Below the pieces are notes generated by a model. The model was not told the DNA's origin. It worked only from the letters and a program-made list of their open reading frames with translations, and did not search any database. 34,195 nucleotides of DNA, from positions 1-34,195 of the IMG/VR virus record IMGVR_UViG_3300032236_000501. One strand, written 5' to 3'. Source of the DNA: a virus. Positions 17,565 through 22,548 of this stretch are shown in pieces (the first letter of the stretch is position 1; each line of letters starts with the position of its first letter). Position numbers and translations under genes: made by a program.

Positions 17565-18047
17565 TTAGTCCTTGTTACCACGGTTATTATACAACTGGCG
17601 ATCTTGAATCTTGTCTGGATTGCCCTTGTAGTTTTGTCCTGCCTTAGGATCCCATGAACGAGTGCTGCCAGCATTGCGTGGACCTGCTCCCATGTTGATC
17701 ATGTCTGGATTACGGAAGCCTGACATTGGATTGCCTGCTGTGGCTGGAGCACGACGACGACCATCAGCATCACTGATATTGCCTTTACGGTTTGGCATTT
17801 GTGTGAACTGTACATCACGGCCATCATTCATGTGTCCAGTGTGTTGATTAACTTGAATGCTACTGCGTGTGGCACGCTGACTAGATCCATTGTCCTGACC
17901 ATTGAAACCAAGGTCCTTGTCTCTGGTTTGCCAACTTGCTGGGCTGTCACCCATCTTAGGTAGACCAGCGTTCTTCTTCATGTCGTTGCCTGCTTTGCGG
18001 GCACCTGCGACTGTATCATTGGGGATACGATATTTTACATCACTCAT
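17565..18047 (-). CDS. Disordered basic protein, 160 residues
   Basis: The protein is rich in Gly, Asn, Arg, Asp and Lys with few large hydrophobics, so it is probably disordered (ASWQTRDKDLGFNGQDNG, then MNMGAGPRN-type segments). Frequent R/G/N stretches would suit nucleic-acid or capsid binding. A longer reading from 18107 exists, but it overlaps the 50-residue gene at 18049; the ATG at 18047 has a GGAAAATAAA site and lies right after that gene's stop (one base between), so it is chosen. No family is recognised. Confidence 0.6.
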   Translation of the reverse strand: MSDVKYRIPNDTVAGARKAGNDMKKNAGLPKMGDSPASWQTRDKDLGFNGQDNGSSQRATRSSIQVNQHTGHMNDGRDVQFTQMPNRKGNISDADGRRRAPATAGNPMSGFRNPDMINMGAGPRNAGSTRSWDPKAGQNYKGNPDKIQDRQLYNNRGNKD

Positions 18048-18048
18048 T

Positions 18049-18201
18049 TTATTTTCCTTTTGTCTTTGGTGCCTTTTTCTTGGCAGCGTTTTTTTCAGCG
18101 TAGGCAATGGCCACTGCTTGCTTGACTGGCTTACCAGCCTTGACCTCTGTAGAGATATTCTTTTTAAATGCTTTAGGGCTTGTTGACTTAATCAGTGGCA
18201 T
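18049..18201 (-). CDS. 50-residue Lys/Ala-rich small phage protein
   Basis: The minus strand from 18201 encodes 50 residues starting MPLIKSTSPKAFKKNI and continuing EVKAGKPVKQAVAIAYAEK, with a Lys/Ala tail ending KTKGK. I recognise this as a very common short phage protein of unknown function (pattern PLIKSxSxxAFxxNixxEvxAGKPxKQAvAIAY). The ATG overlaps the end of the terminase-small-like gene by 14 bases and has an AAAGGA site about 15 bases upstream. The TAA ends one base before the next ATG. Confidence 0.8.
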   Translation of the reverse strand: MPLIKSTSPKAFKKNISTEVKAGKPVKQAVAIAYAEKNAAKKKAPKTKGK

Positions 18202-18568
18202 CTTCATTGTCCTTTGATTTATTTATGTTTATGATAGAATTCACCGCTTCTAAGAACGCTGTACGCTTGCCTTCTACTGCTGAAGTATTGTCTTCAACTT
18301 CAATGTCCATCATTGTGGTAGCAACCTTGTCTACAATGATCTTTTCATATGTCACACGAGTCTTGGTGTCGCCATCAAGGATACTATCACGGTAGCCTTC
18401 CATAAGACTAACTGCGAAAGGTTTACCCACAATGGCCTGGCATTGATCCAATAAGTCTTTGGCCGTGATACGATTGCCAGTGCCCTTGGGACGACCAGCG
18501 CCTTCTCTAGCGCCACCATGCTGTTTGGTTTCAGTGTTTTCCATATCAGTAACTTGATTCCTATTCAT
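18188..18568 (-). CDS. Terminase small-subunit-like protein
   Basis: The 126-residue protein has the N-terminal signature GGAREGAGRPKGTGN (about 18-32), common in small terminase subunits and other phage DNA-binding proteins, followed by helices (TAKDLLDQCQAIVG, VTYEKIIVDKVATTMMDI). A packaging DNA-recognition role fits its place at the head of the row leading to terL, although about 4.5 kb separates the two. Starts at TTG 18580, ATG 18568 or ATG 18544 are all in frame; only the last has an AGGAA site upstream (about 12 bases away), so the exact start is uncertain. The C-terminus is acidic. Confidence 0.6.
   Translation of the reverse strand: MNRNQVTDMENTETKQHGGAREGAGRPKGTGNRITAKDLLDQCQAIVGKPFAVSLMEGYRDSILDGDTKTRVTYEKIIVDKVATTMMDIEVEDNTSAVEGKRTAFLEAVNSIININKSKDNEDATD
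18219..18227 (-). promoter_or_regulatory. CATAAATAA box before the 50-residue gene
   Basis: The minus strand reads CATAAATAA within the last codons of the terminase-small-like gene, about 20 bases before the ATG at 18201 and followed by AAAGGA. It belongs to the same box family seen at 6775, 12034 and 31260. Because it lies in coding sequence (Ile-Asn-Ile-Asn-Lys), it may be chance. Confidence 0.2.
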
Positions 18569-18569
18569 G

Positions 18570-18578
18570 TTATTTAGC
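18570..18578 (-). promoter_or_regulatory. TTGCTAAATAA motif upstream of the terminase-small-like gene
   Basis: The minus strand reads TTGCTAAATAAC directly before the ATG at 18568. The same core, TTGCTAAATA, lies inside the sigma70-like promoters at 20205-20233 and 21689-21717. No good -35/-10 pair surrounds it here, so it may be an operator or a box of the TATAAATA family. Confidence 0.3.
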
Positions 18579-18595
18579 AATCATCATTCAAAGGA

Positions 18596-18985
18596 TTAAG
18601 AAACATAGTAAAACTCTGTGGGATTTTGTTTCATCCAGTAGACCATGGTTGAAGGATTCTTACCATAGTGTGCGCTCATTGCGGTAAGGCTGGGAAATAT
18701 GCCCGCTGGTGTTTGCACTGCCTTGGTCTTACGGCGTCCTGGTGTAGTTTTAAGTTCTTTTAAACTTTCTACTGCTGTGGGTCGCTTTCTTGGTTCTTTA
18801 TTGCTACCATCATATAGGACAAATCCACAGGTCTTGCAGGTATGACGGAAGTGTTGCCAGGGTGTGCCATATCTGTGTGCTGTACATTCAATGCGTTGAT
18901 TTGTCACAGTGCGTGGGCAGTATTCACAAGCATGGGCCTGTGGCTCAATGCCCTTGATCTTTAGTTCTAATAGTTTCTTATCCAT
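18596..18985 (-). CDS. Zinc-finger protein with a C-terminal FYYV module
   Basis: The 129-residue protein has CEYC (about 20-23), a C...H pair and CKTC (about 49-52), so it is likely a zinc-binding DNA- or RNA-binding protein. The last ~35 residues (TPAGIFPSLTAMSAHYG, then YWMKQNPTEFYYVS) form a module also found in the protein at 24385-24798 and, by memory, in T4-like cyanophage proteins. A basic linker (GRRKTKAV) joins the parts. A TTG start 60 bases upstream has no ribosome-binding site, so the ATG at 18985 is used, also with a weak site. It is the first gene of the virion-side minus block; a weak TATAAA lies at 19019-19024. A regulatory role is a guess. Confidence 0.6.
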   Translation of the reverse strand: MDKKLLELKIKGIEPQAHACEYCPRTVTNQRIECTAHRYGTPWQHFRHTCKTCGFVLYDGSNKEPRKRPTAVESLKELKTTPGRRKTKAVQTPAGIFPSLTAMSAHYGKNPSTMVYWMKQNPTEFYYVS

Positions 18986-19104
18986 GGTTGGATATTTAAG
19001 GTGCTGGTGGCATTTGGCTTTATAGGTGTGAGAGGAAACTACCAAAACTCATTCACTGGCATCCTGCACTTAGATAGTTAATACCAGCACTGAGTATTTA
19101 CAGC

Positions 19105-19132
19105 CAAAAAAAAGCACCCTGGCGTGGGTGCT
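19105..19132 (-). terminator. Terminator of the early minus-strand operon
   Basis: The minus strand has AGCACCC / GGGTGCT (7 bp, 6-base loop) followed by eight T residues, a textbook rho-independent terminator. It lies about 45 bases beyond the stop of the gene at 19179 and closes the four-gene operon. The rest of the 18986-19178 gap shows only a weak promoter-like TATAAA at 19019-19024 for the next gene. Confidence 0.88.
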
Positions 19133-19178
19133 GAAGTTAGCCCAGTTCTTTAATGTTGATACTTCTGCTGGGACAGGA

Positions 19179-19616
19179 TTATTCTGCGTCTCCAAAATAT
19201 TGTTCAAAAGCACTACCACTAAAACTTAAACCAGTAGTTTTTCCATCTCTGACAATTTCTACACCTTCTGGTAGATTTAGTGTGTAAGGTGCGGAACCTA
19301 CAAACACACGAGGATGTGTAATGTCTATGCGGTCCGCATAACAATAAGTTTTACCATGTATGTTCATGGCTGTATGACTGCTACCATTTGTAATCAATTT
19401 ACGGCGTAGTGCATCGCGATGGATTTTATAAACCACAATGGTTTCGCCTTGCGTTTTGGCATGCTTGATAAAAGCCACAAGGCGTGCATCTCTGTCGTTG
19501 TCTGACAAAAACACCTTGTCAGCATAGGTATTGCCAGTGCTGGGTTTGATATAACCATCTTGTTGGATTTGTTGATGTCGCTCCATTGTGGTAGCGTGAT
19601 AGTACCATTTGGTCAT
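19179..19616 (-). CDS. Possible ADP-ribosyltransferase-fold protein
   Basis: The 145-residue protein begins with YYHATTMERHQQIQQDGYI (5-23), then KVFLSDNDRDARLVAFI (34-50) and a GETIVVYKIHRDAL strand (57-70). This H-x-T ... G ... V-F-L-S ... D-A layout matches small ART/Tpt1-type folds, which move ADP-ribose from NAD to protein or nucleic acid, and related phage proteins of unknown activity. No full R-S-E or H-Y-E triad can be confirmed by eye; YADRID near 93-98 may be a later motif. It is the last gene of a four-gene operon and overlaps gene three by 4 bases. The position in an early-type operon would suit a host-modifying protein. Fold and activity are tentative. Confidence 0.6.
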   Translation of the reverse strand: MTKWYYHATTMERHQQIQQDGYIKPSTGNTYADKVFLSDNDRDARLVAFIKHAKTQGETIVVYKIHRDALRRKLITNGSSHTAMNIHGKTYCYADRIDITHPRVFVGSAPYTLNLPEGVEIVRDGKTTGLSFSGSAFEQYFGDAE

Positions 19617-19783
19617 TCTGCGGCCTCCTCAACAATTTGATATGTAAGTCCGTCATTGTTTATAACCTTAAGATAGCGTAAGACATTACGCATTGTCAAA
19701 TATTCTCTACCAAATAGATGAACAAAACTTGTAGGATCATTTTTGTGTAGAAATCCATAAACTTCTAAGCGGTATGTTTTCAT
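19613..19783 (-). CDS. Small unknown early-operon protein, 56 residues
   Basis: The minus strand from 19783 encodes 56 residues starting MKTYRLEVYGFLHKNDPTSF and ending VEEAAE. I do not recognise a family. The ATG overlaps the previous TGA (ATGA), and its own stop overlaps the next ATG in the same way, so it is the third cistron of a coupled operon. The region just before each start contains GGAGG embedded in the upstream gene's Glu-Ala-Ala codons, which explains the shared EAAE tail. Confidence 0.65.
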   Translation of the reverse strand: MKTYRLEVYGFLHKNDPTSFVHLFGREYLTMRNVLRYLKVINNDGLTYQIVEEAAE

Positions 19784-20004
19784 TCTGCGGCCTCCAATTC
19801 TTTAACAAGAGTAAAATTTGCTTCGTAAATTTGAATATCAAAAACATCACGCAAATGGGTTTTGATATAATCCTCAGCATCATCCAAAGTTTTATATGGC
19901 GAGGAATATTCAAACAAATACTTGCCAATTTCAAACTTTGGCTTCTTACGACCATCAGTTTCTGCGTTATATTTTTGTGAATATTGAATATAAAAGCGTT
20001 TCAT
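19780..20004 (-). CDS. Small unknown early-operon protein, 74 residues
   Basis: The protein starts MKRFYIQYSQKYNAETDGRK and contains YLFEYSSPYKTLDDAEDYIK, ending ELEAAE. It is Tyr/Lys/Glu-rich and mixed alpha/beta, with no membrane segment and no recognised family. Its ATG overlaps the previous gene's TGA and its stop overlaps the next ATG. It is the second cistron of the operon driven from 20205-20233. The junctions at both ends share the sequence encoding EAAE. Confidence 0.7.
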   Translation of the reverse strand: MKRFYIQYSQKYNAETDGRKKPKFEIGKYLFEYSSPYKTLDDAEDYIKTHLRDVFDIQIYEANFTLVKELEAAE

Positions 20005-20025
20005 TCTGCGGCCTCCAATTCTTGT
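19780..20025 (-). repeat. Repeated gene-junction cassette (two 25-bp copies, third partial)
   Basis: The junctions near 19779-19803 and 20000-20024 share 25 identical bases (plus strand TTTCATTCTGCGGCCTCC followed by AATTCTT), and the junction at 19613-19628 shares the 16 central bases. Each copy encodes GAG GCC GCA GAA TGA and so provides GGAGG, the stop codon and the overlapping ATG of the next gene. The coordinates given span the two best copies. Confidence 0.85.
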
Positions 20026-20165
20026 TTAAGCAATTCAATTTTGGTTTCATAACGCAACAAAATTTTAAAAGTCTTAATATCGTTTTCATTATGTTCTATA
20101 AAAACTCTTGCCTTGACAAAGGCATCCAAAAGTTCTTGTAGGGCTGTTTTAGTTTCAGTTTTCAT
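20001..20165 (-). CDS. First early-operon protein, 54 residues, helical
   Basis: The minus strand from 20165 encodes 54 residues beginning MKTETKTALQELLDAFVKAR and ending LLKQELEAAE. It is predicted helical and coiled-coil-like, with no family recognised. It has an AAAGGACG ribosome-binding site and is the first cistron after the sigma70-like promoter at 20205-20233, with a leader of roughly 35 bases. Its TGA overlaps the ATG of the next gene. Small helical early proteins often modify host functions, but nothing here shows that directly. Confidence 0.65.
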   Translation of the reverse strand: MKTETKTALQELLDAFVKARVFIEHNENDIKTFKILLRYETKIELLKQELEAAE

Positions 20166-20204
20166 TTGTGCGTCCTTTCATATAACGCTGTTGAACATGT
20201 TATT

Positions 20205-20233
20205 ATTGTAACACTCTATTTAGCAAAAGTCAA
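20205..20233 (-). promoter_or_regulatory. Sigma70-like promoter of the early minus-strand operon
   Basis: On the minus strand TTGACT (20233-20228), a 17-base spacer and TACAAT (20210-20205) form a near-consensus sigma70 promoter. The spacer contains TTGCTAAATA, shared with the plus-strand promoter at 21689-21717. An overlapping TTGACA lies just upstream. It points to the gene starting at 20165. Confidence 0.8.
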
Positions 20234-20270
20234 CTGTCAAGATTACCAAAAAGTTTTATAACCAAACCAT

Positions 20271-20300
20271 TTGACAAGCCTCTGGATAATATTGTATAAA
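20271..20300 (+). promoter_or_regulatory. Sigma70-like promoter of the small structured RNA
   Basis: TTGACA at 20271-20276 is followed 18 bases later by TATAAA at 20295-20300 (within TATAAATAA). A start about 7 bases beyond the -10 falls at 20306-20308, which is the first base of a 12-bp perfect stem. The promoter faces away from the early operon promoter at 20205-20233. Confidence 0.75.
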
Positions 20301-20305
20301 TAACA

Positions 20306-20512
20306 TGTAGGACAAACAATCGCAATATGTTAGTCATTGTTTGTTGCCATGCAAACTCCTCAGTTTGTCCTACACGCTTAATGTTATTAGGGGCAGGGCT
20401 AGCGGCAAACTTCTCCGCCCATTTAAACTAATACTTTAGGTTTATTAGTCATATAAGTCTAGGCATGCAATGTGCCACTGAAAAGCCCATTTCACAGTGG
20501 GCTTTTCTTTTT
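20306..20512 (+). ncRNA. Candidate structured small RNA, about 207 nt
   Basis: No open frame of note lies here. The predicted transcript opens with a 12-bp perfect stem (20306-20317 with 20363-20374, core GTAGGACAAAC / GTTTGTCCTAC). Inside it a GTTTG/CAAAC hairpin (20339-20343, 20352-20356) and a CAAT/ATTG helix would make a three-way junction. A G/C-rich segment follows (GGGC at 20391, GCCC at 20417), then an ACTAATA/TATTAGT hairpin (20427-20433, 20443-20449), then a strong terminator. Own promoter, own terminator and dense pairing support an independent RNA. It matches no RNA family I know; it could regulate host or phage genes, or mark a replication origin. Confidence 0.7.
20481..20512 (+). 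terminator. Terminator of the small structured RNA
   Basis: AAAAGCCCA (20481-20489) pairs with TGGGCTTTT (20498-20506) around an 8-base loop, followed by CTTTTT. A competing CACTG/CAGTG pairing overlaps the loop. It ends the plus-strand transcript from 20306 and isolates it from the gene at 20591. Confidence 0.88.
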
Positions 20513-20522
20513 GCCAAAAAGA

Positions 20523-20562
20523 TTGACATAATTTGCTGACATGCGTTAATATGTATAAATAA
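20523..20562 (+). promoter_or_regulatory. Promoter region of the plus-strand operon
   Basis: TTGACA at 20523-20528 has TTAATA 17 bases downstream (20546-20551), and a TATAAATAA box follows at 20554-20562 without a matching -35. Either could start the transcript of the gene at 20591. The first bases, TTGACATAATTTGCT, nearly match the start of the promoter at 21689 (TTGACATAATTGCT). Confidence 0.6.
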
Positions 20563-20570
20563 ATTGTGAG

Positions 20571-20588
20571 ACGATGTTGCCGCATCGT
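20571..20588 (+). promoter_or_regulatory. Hairpin just before a start codon
   Basis: ACGATG (20571-20576) and CATCGT (20583-20588) form a 6-bp hairpin that ends two bases before the ATG at 20591. No clear ribosome-binding site precedes this ATG, so the hairpin could hold back or guide translation, or the true start may be the ATG at 20603. Confidence 0.5.
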
Positions 20589-20590
20589 AA

Positions 20591-20983
20591 ATGAAAGACA
20601 ATATGACAAATTTAAAATTATCAAAATCAGAACTTATTGCTTATACAACACTATGGTGTTTGGAACAAGGCATCAAACCTCGCGACTTAGGTTGCGGTTC
20701 GCGTGTTAGTGATGATGGTAAAATTATTAGATTTCAAAACGCACATCCCGCAATTGATGATGTACTCATTTTAATAAAGTTGAGAGATGAATTTTGGGAA
20801 TATTGGAACCACAATGAAAAGTGCGTTTGGGCGGCTCATTGGAGTAGTGTATATCACAAAGGACATCCATTCAAAGCAAAGGCATTAAAAAACATTGAAC
20901 TATTGGCAAACTCAGGCATTTTTAGGCAACAAACAAGATTAGAACTAAGAGAAAAAATAAGGCAACTTCGCGACAGCAACTAA
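20591..20983 (+). CDS. Unknown plus-strand protein, 130 residues
   Basis: I do not recognise this protein. It has a helical N-terminus (LSKSELIAYTTLWCLEQG), a middle with two Cys (GCGSRVSDDG and EKCVWAAHW) and a Trp/His-rich part (EFWEYWNHNEK, SSVYHKGHPF), and a basic helical C-terminus (RLELREKIRQLRD). It starts the plus-strand direction after the promoter region at 20523-20562. A start at Met5 (20603) is also possible because neither ATG has a strong ribosome-binding site. The gene is flanked on both sides by structured non-coding blocks, so it may be regulated post-transcriptionally. Confidence 0.6.
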   Translation: MKDNMTNLKLSKSELIAYTTLWCLEQGIKPRDLGCGSRVSDDGKIIRFQNAHPAIDDVLILIKLRDEFWEYWNHNEKCVWAAHWSSVYHKGHPFKAKALKNIELLANSGIFRQQTRLELREKIRQLRDSN

Positions 20984-21351
20984 TAAAATAGGGATGTAAT
21001 ATGATGGCTAACGGATCCCTCGCTACAAACTGTCTCATTAGAGTTTGAGTAATAGCGGCAAGCCCCACAGCAACGCCAGCACACCGTAGGCGTTGTCCAG
21101 TTGAACATAGTCAAGCATCTGGTTAAATGTGTAATGAGTCTCCGCCCGTGAGGGACTAGTCAAAAATGATTTGATTGGTTAAGGAAGATGGCTTAGGACC
21201 AGTGGAAGCAATTTTTTTTGTTTTTGCGAATCCTATAGCCATCCCCTTGACCACATCATCAAATCATTTCTTACTACTTCTTCAGTTATAAAAAAAGAAG
21301 TAATTGCTATGTAAATGAAATACGAAACGAAGTGAGTGTTTCATTTATGTA
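20984..21351 (+). ncRNA. Candidate structured RNA or replication region, about 370 nt
   Basis: This gap has no plausible gene but is full of inverted repeats. In order: AGGGAT/ATCCCT (20990, 21015); CGCTA+CAAACT with AGTTTG+TAGCG (21021-21057); CAACGCC/GGCGTTG (21071, 21089); CCAG-TTGA/TCAA-CTGG (21097-21122); a hairpin of about 100 nt (21166-21267); TACTTCTT/AAGAAGTA (21275, 21295); and a 14-bp hairpin at 21307-21352. The loop bases CTCATTA (21034-21040) are complementary to TAATGAG (21132-21138), a possible pseudoknot. It does not show tmRNA, RNase P or group I intron signatures that I can see. The strand is assumed from the flanking genes; an origin of replication is the main alternative. 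Confidence 0.6.
21166..21267. repeat. Long imperfect inverted repeat (hairpin of about 100 nt)
   Basis: Outer arms ATGATTTGAT/ATCAAATCAT (21166-21175, 21258-21267) pair perfectly over 10 bp. Next, TGGTTAAGG pairs with CCTTGACCA (21176-21184, 21245-21253) with one G-U, then GATGGC/GCCATC (21187, 21238) and TAGGA/TCCTA (21194, 21231), giving about 30 pairs with small bulges. The loop holds a run of eight T. Confidence 0.85.
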
Positions 21352-21352
21352 G
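21307..21352 (+). promoter_or_regulatory. 14-bp hairpin upstream of the gene at 21400
   Basis: CTATGTAAATGAAA (21307-21320) pairs with TTTCATTTATGTAG (21339-21352), with two wobble pairs. An inner GAAAC/GTTTC can pair as an alternative. It lies about 48 bases before the ATG at 21400 and could be a leader element or RNA-processing site. Confidence 0.55.
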
Positions 21353-21399
21353 TGATTAGATCTTATAAAGATCTTACAATATATAAACAAGGAATTGAA

Positions 21400-21681
21400 A
21401 TGAATTTGTTATATGAAATTGAATCTCTTAGATATCTCAATGAAGAGCAAGAGATATGGGATAAGATTGATCAAATAGAAATGAATCTAAATCCCAAAGA
21501 TCTAATGAAAGCAATTGATTATTTTATTTCACATCTATCACCTGAACATAATCTATCAGGTAAGACCTATGAAACTCTATGTGGTATAGGTAATTGGGAT
21601 AGAGAAAATAATCACCTAACCCATAAGCAAATTATTTTTGCTGTTATGTCTATGGCAGACAATTGGAATCAATTAATCTAA
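21400..21681 (+). CDS. Unknown small acidic protein, 93 residues
   Basis: The protein is helical and acidic (MNLLYEIESLRYLNEEQEIW, then KIDQIEMNLNPKDLMKAIDY). I do not recognise a family. A GTG at 21352 is in frame but sits in a hairpin and lacks a ribosome-binding site; the ATG at 21400 has AAGGA at the right distance and is chosen. It follows the large structured block and ends just before the promoter at 21689-21717, so it may be a single-gene unit between two control regions. Confidence 0.6.
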   Translation: MNLLYEIESLRYLNEEQEIWDKIDQIEMNLNPKDLMKAIDYFISHLSPEHNLSGKTYETLCGIGNWDRENNHLTHKQIIFAVMSMADNWNQLI

Positions 21682-21688
21682 ATAGATC

Positions 21689-21717
21689 TTGACATAATTG
21701 CTAAATAACTGTAACAT
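21689..21717 (+). promoter_or_regulatory. Sigma70-like promoter of the main plus-strand operon
   Basis: TTGACA (21689-21694), a 17-base spacer and TAACAT (21712-21717) precede an operon of eight tightly packed genes starting at 21737. The spacer contains TTGCTAAATA, the same 10-mer found in the minus-strand early promoter. The leader carries a GAAAGGAAA ribosome-binding site. Confidence 0.75.
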
Positions 21718-21736
21718 CATATTGAAAGGAAATGTA

Positions 21737-22189
21737 ATGACAAAGAAATCATACGCAGATAAAGAAGCCCTGGTGTATGAATGGTATGACATACAAATGG
21801 CTTACTGGCACAAATACATGGGCGATATGTATAATCACCCAGATCATTGGGAAGATGCTTTCCATAGTCCTAATACAGACAATTGGTGGGACCTATTTGA
21901 TGTAGCAGATGTAATGAAACGCAAATATCCAGATGAGTGGCGTCATTATGGTTATCTAAGTTCAGACTTAGATGAATTAGAGCGTAGGCTTAAAAACAGC
22001 AAAGATGTAATTAAACCTAAGGTCACCAATTATAATCACGCTATGTTTCGTTTTTGGATGGCATTTAAAGATTTCCTAAATGATGTTGCTGGCACACCCA
22101 CACGCCAATATACAGATGCAGAAAGACGCAGGGCGCATGAAGCAGCCAACCCAACCCCCTTTGAAACACTATTTGAAAGAAAACAATGA
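21737..22189 (+). CDS. Unknown aromatic-rich protein, 150 residues
   Basis: I do not recognise this protein. It is unusually rich in Trp, Tyr and His (YEWYDIQMAYWHKYMGDMYN, then HPDHWEDAF and DNWWDLF), acidic and probably helical, with a basic C-terminal part (DAERRRAHEAANPTPFE). A start 39 bases upstream is possible but lies within the promoter; the ATG at 21737 has GAAAGGAAA before it and is used. It is the first gene of the long plus-strand operon, and its TGA overlaps the next ATG. Confidence 0.6.
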   Translation: MTKKSYADKEALVYEWYDIQMAYWHKYMGDMYNHPDHWEDAFHSPNTDNWWDLFDVADVMKRKYPDEWRHYGYLSSDLDELERRLKNSKDVIKPKVTNYNHAMFRFWMAFKDFLNDVAGTPTRQYTDAERRRAHEAANPTPFETLFERKQ

Positions 22190-22548
22190 ACCCAGATAAG
22201 AAATGGAAACGCTATACTCGTGTTGGTGATGTATGGGTCAACATGACCAAATATCGCCAAATGATCAAACCCACTGGCACAGGATGCCTAGAATGGACGG
22301 GCCCAAAACATCGCCAAGGTTATGGATTTGTGGGCGTGTTAGATCAAAATGGTAATCGCAAAATGACTGTGGCACACCGTGTGGCAATGCGTATCAAATT
22401 AGGACAAGCACTGTCAACAGGTGATGATGTTAAACATGCCTGTGGCAATAACCTATGTGTAAATCCAGCACACCTATATCTACGAACCAAAGAGGAGACT
22501 GCAATTGAACTCACAGTTGATGCAAAAATACCAGCACTCGCAAAATGA
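22186..22548 (+). CDS. HNH endonuclease
   Basis: The 120-residue protein shows the phage HNH layout: GCLEWTGPKHRQGYGFVGV (33-51), VAHR (63-66) and HACGNNLCVNPAHLYL (84-99), giving His64 and His84, two Cys (86, 91), Asn93 and His96 for zinc and catalytic metal. Such proteins cut or nick DNA and are often free-standing homing endonucleases or packaging helpers. Here it lies in a plus-strand operon away from the terminase, which favours a mobile or early role over packaging. The ATG overlaps the previous TGA, and the gene overlaps the next by 44 bases. Active-site residues look intact. Confidence 0.8.
   Translation: MNPDKKWKRYTRVGDVWVNMTKYRQMIKPTGTGCLEWTGPKHRQGYGFVGVLDQNGNRKMTVAHRVAMRIKLGQALSTGDDVKHACGNNLCVNPAHLYLRTKEETAIELTVDAKIPALAK

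Noticed and set aside
19613-20025. EAAE tails as degradation tags
   Set aside because: Known ssrA-type tags end in LAA or similar; the tail is explained by the embedded GGAGG/ATGA linker.
21194-21225. Terminator formed by GCTT/AAGC plus eight T
   Set aside because: The four-base stem is weak and the bases take part in the much longer hairpin at 21166-21267.
20984-21351. Group I intron, tmRNA or RNase P in the structured block
   Set aside because: I see no conserved core elements (no tRNA-like end, no P/Q/R/S pattern) and the flanking genes are not an interrupted gene.
21352-21399. GTG start extending the gene at 21400 upstream
   Set aside because: It begins at the end of a hairpin with no ribosome-binding site, whereas the ATG at 21400 has AAGGA at the right spacing.
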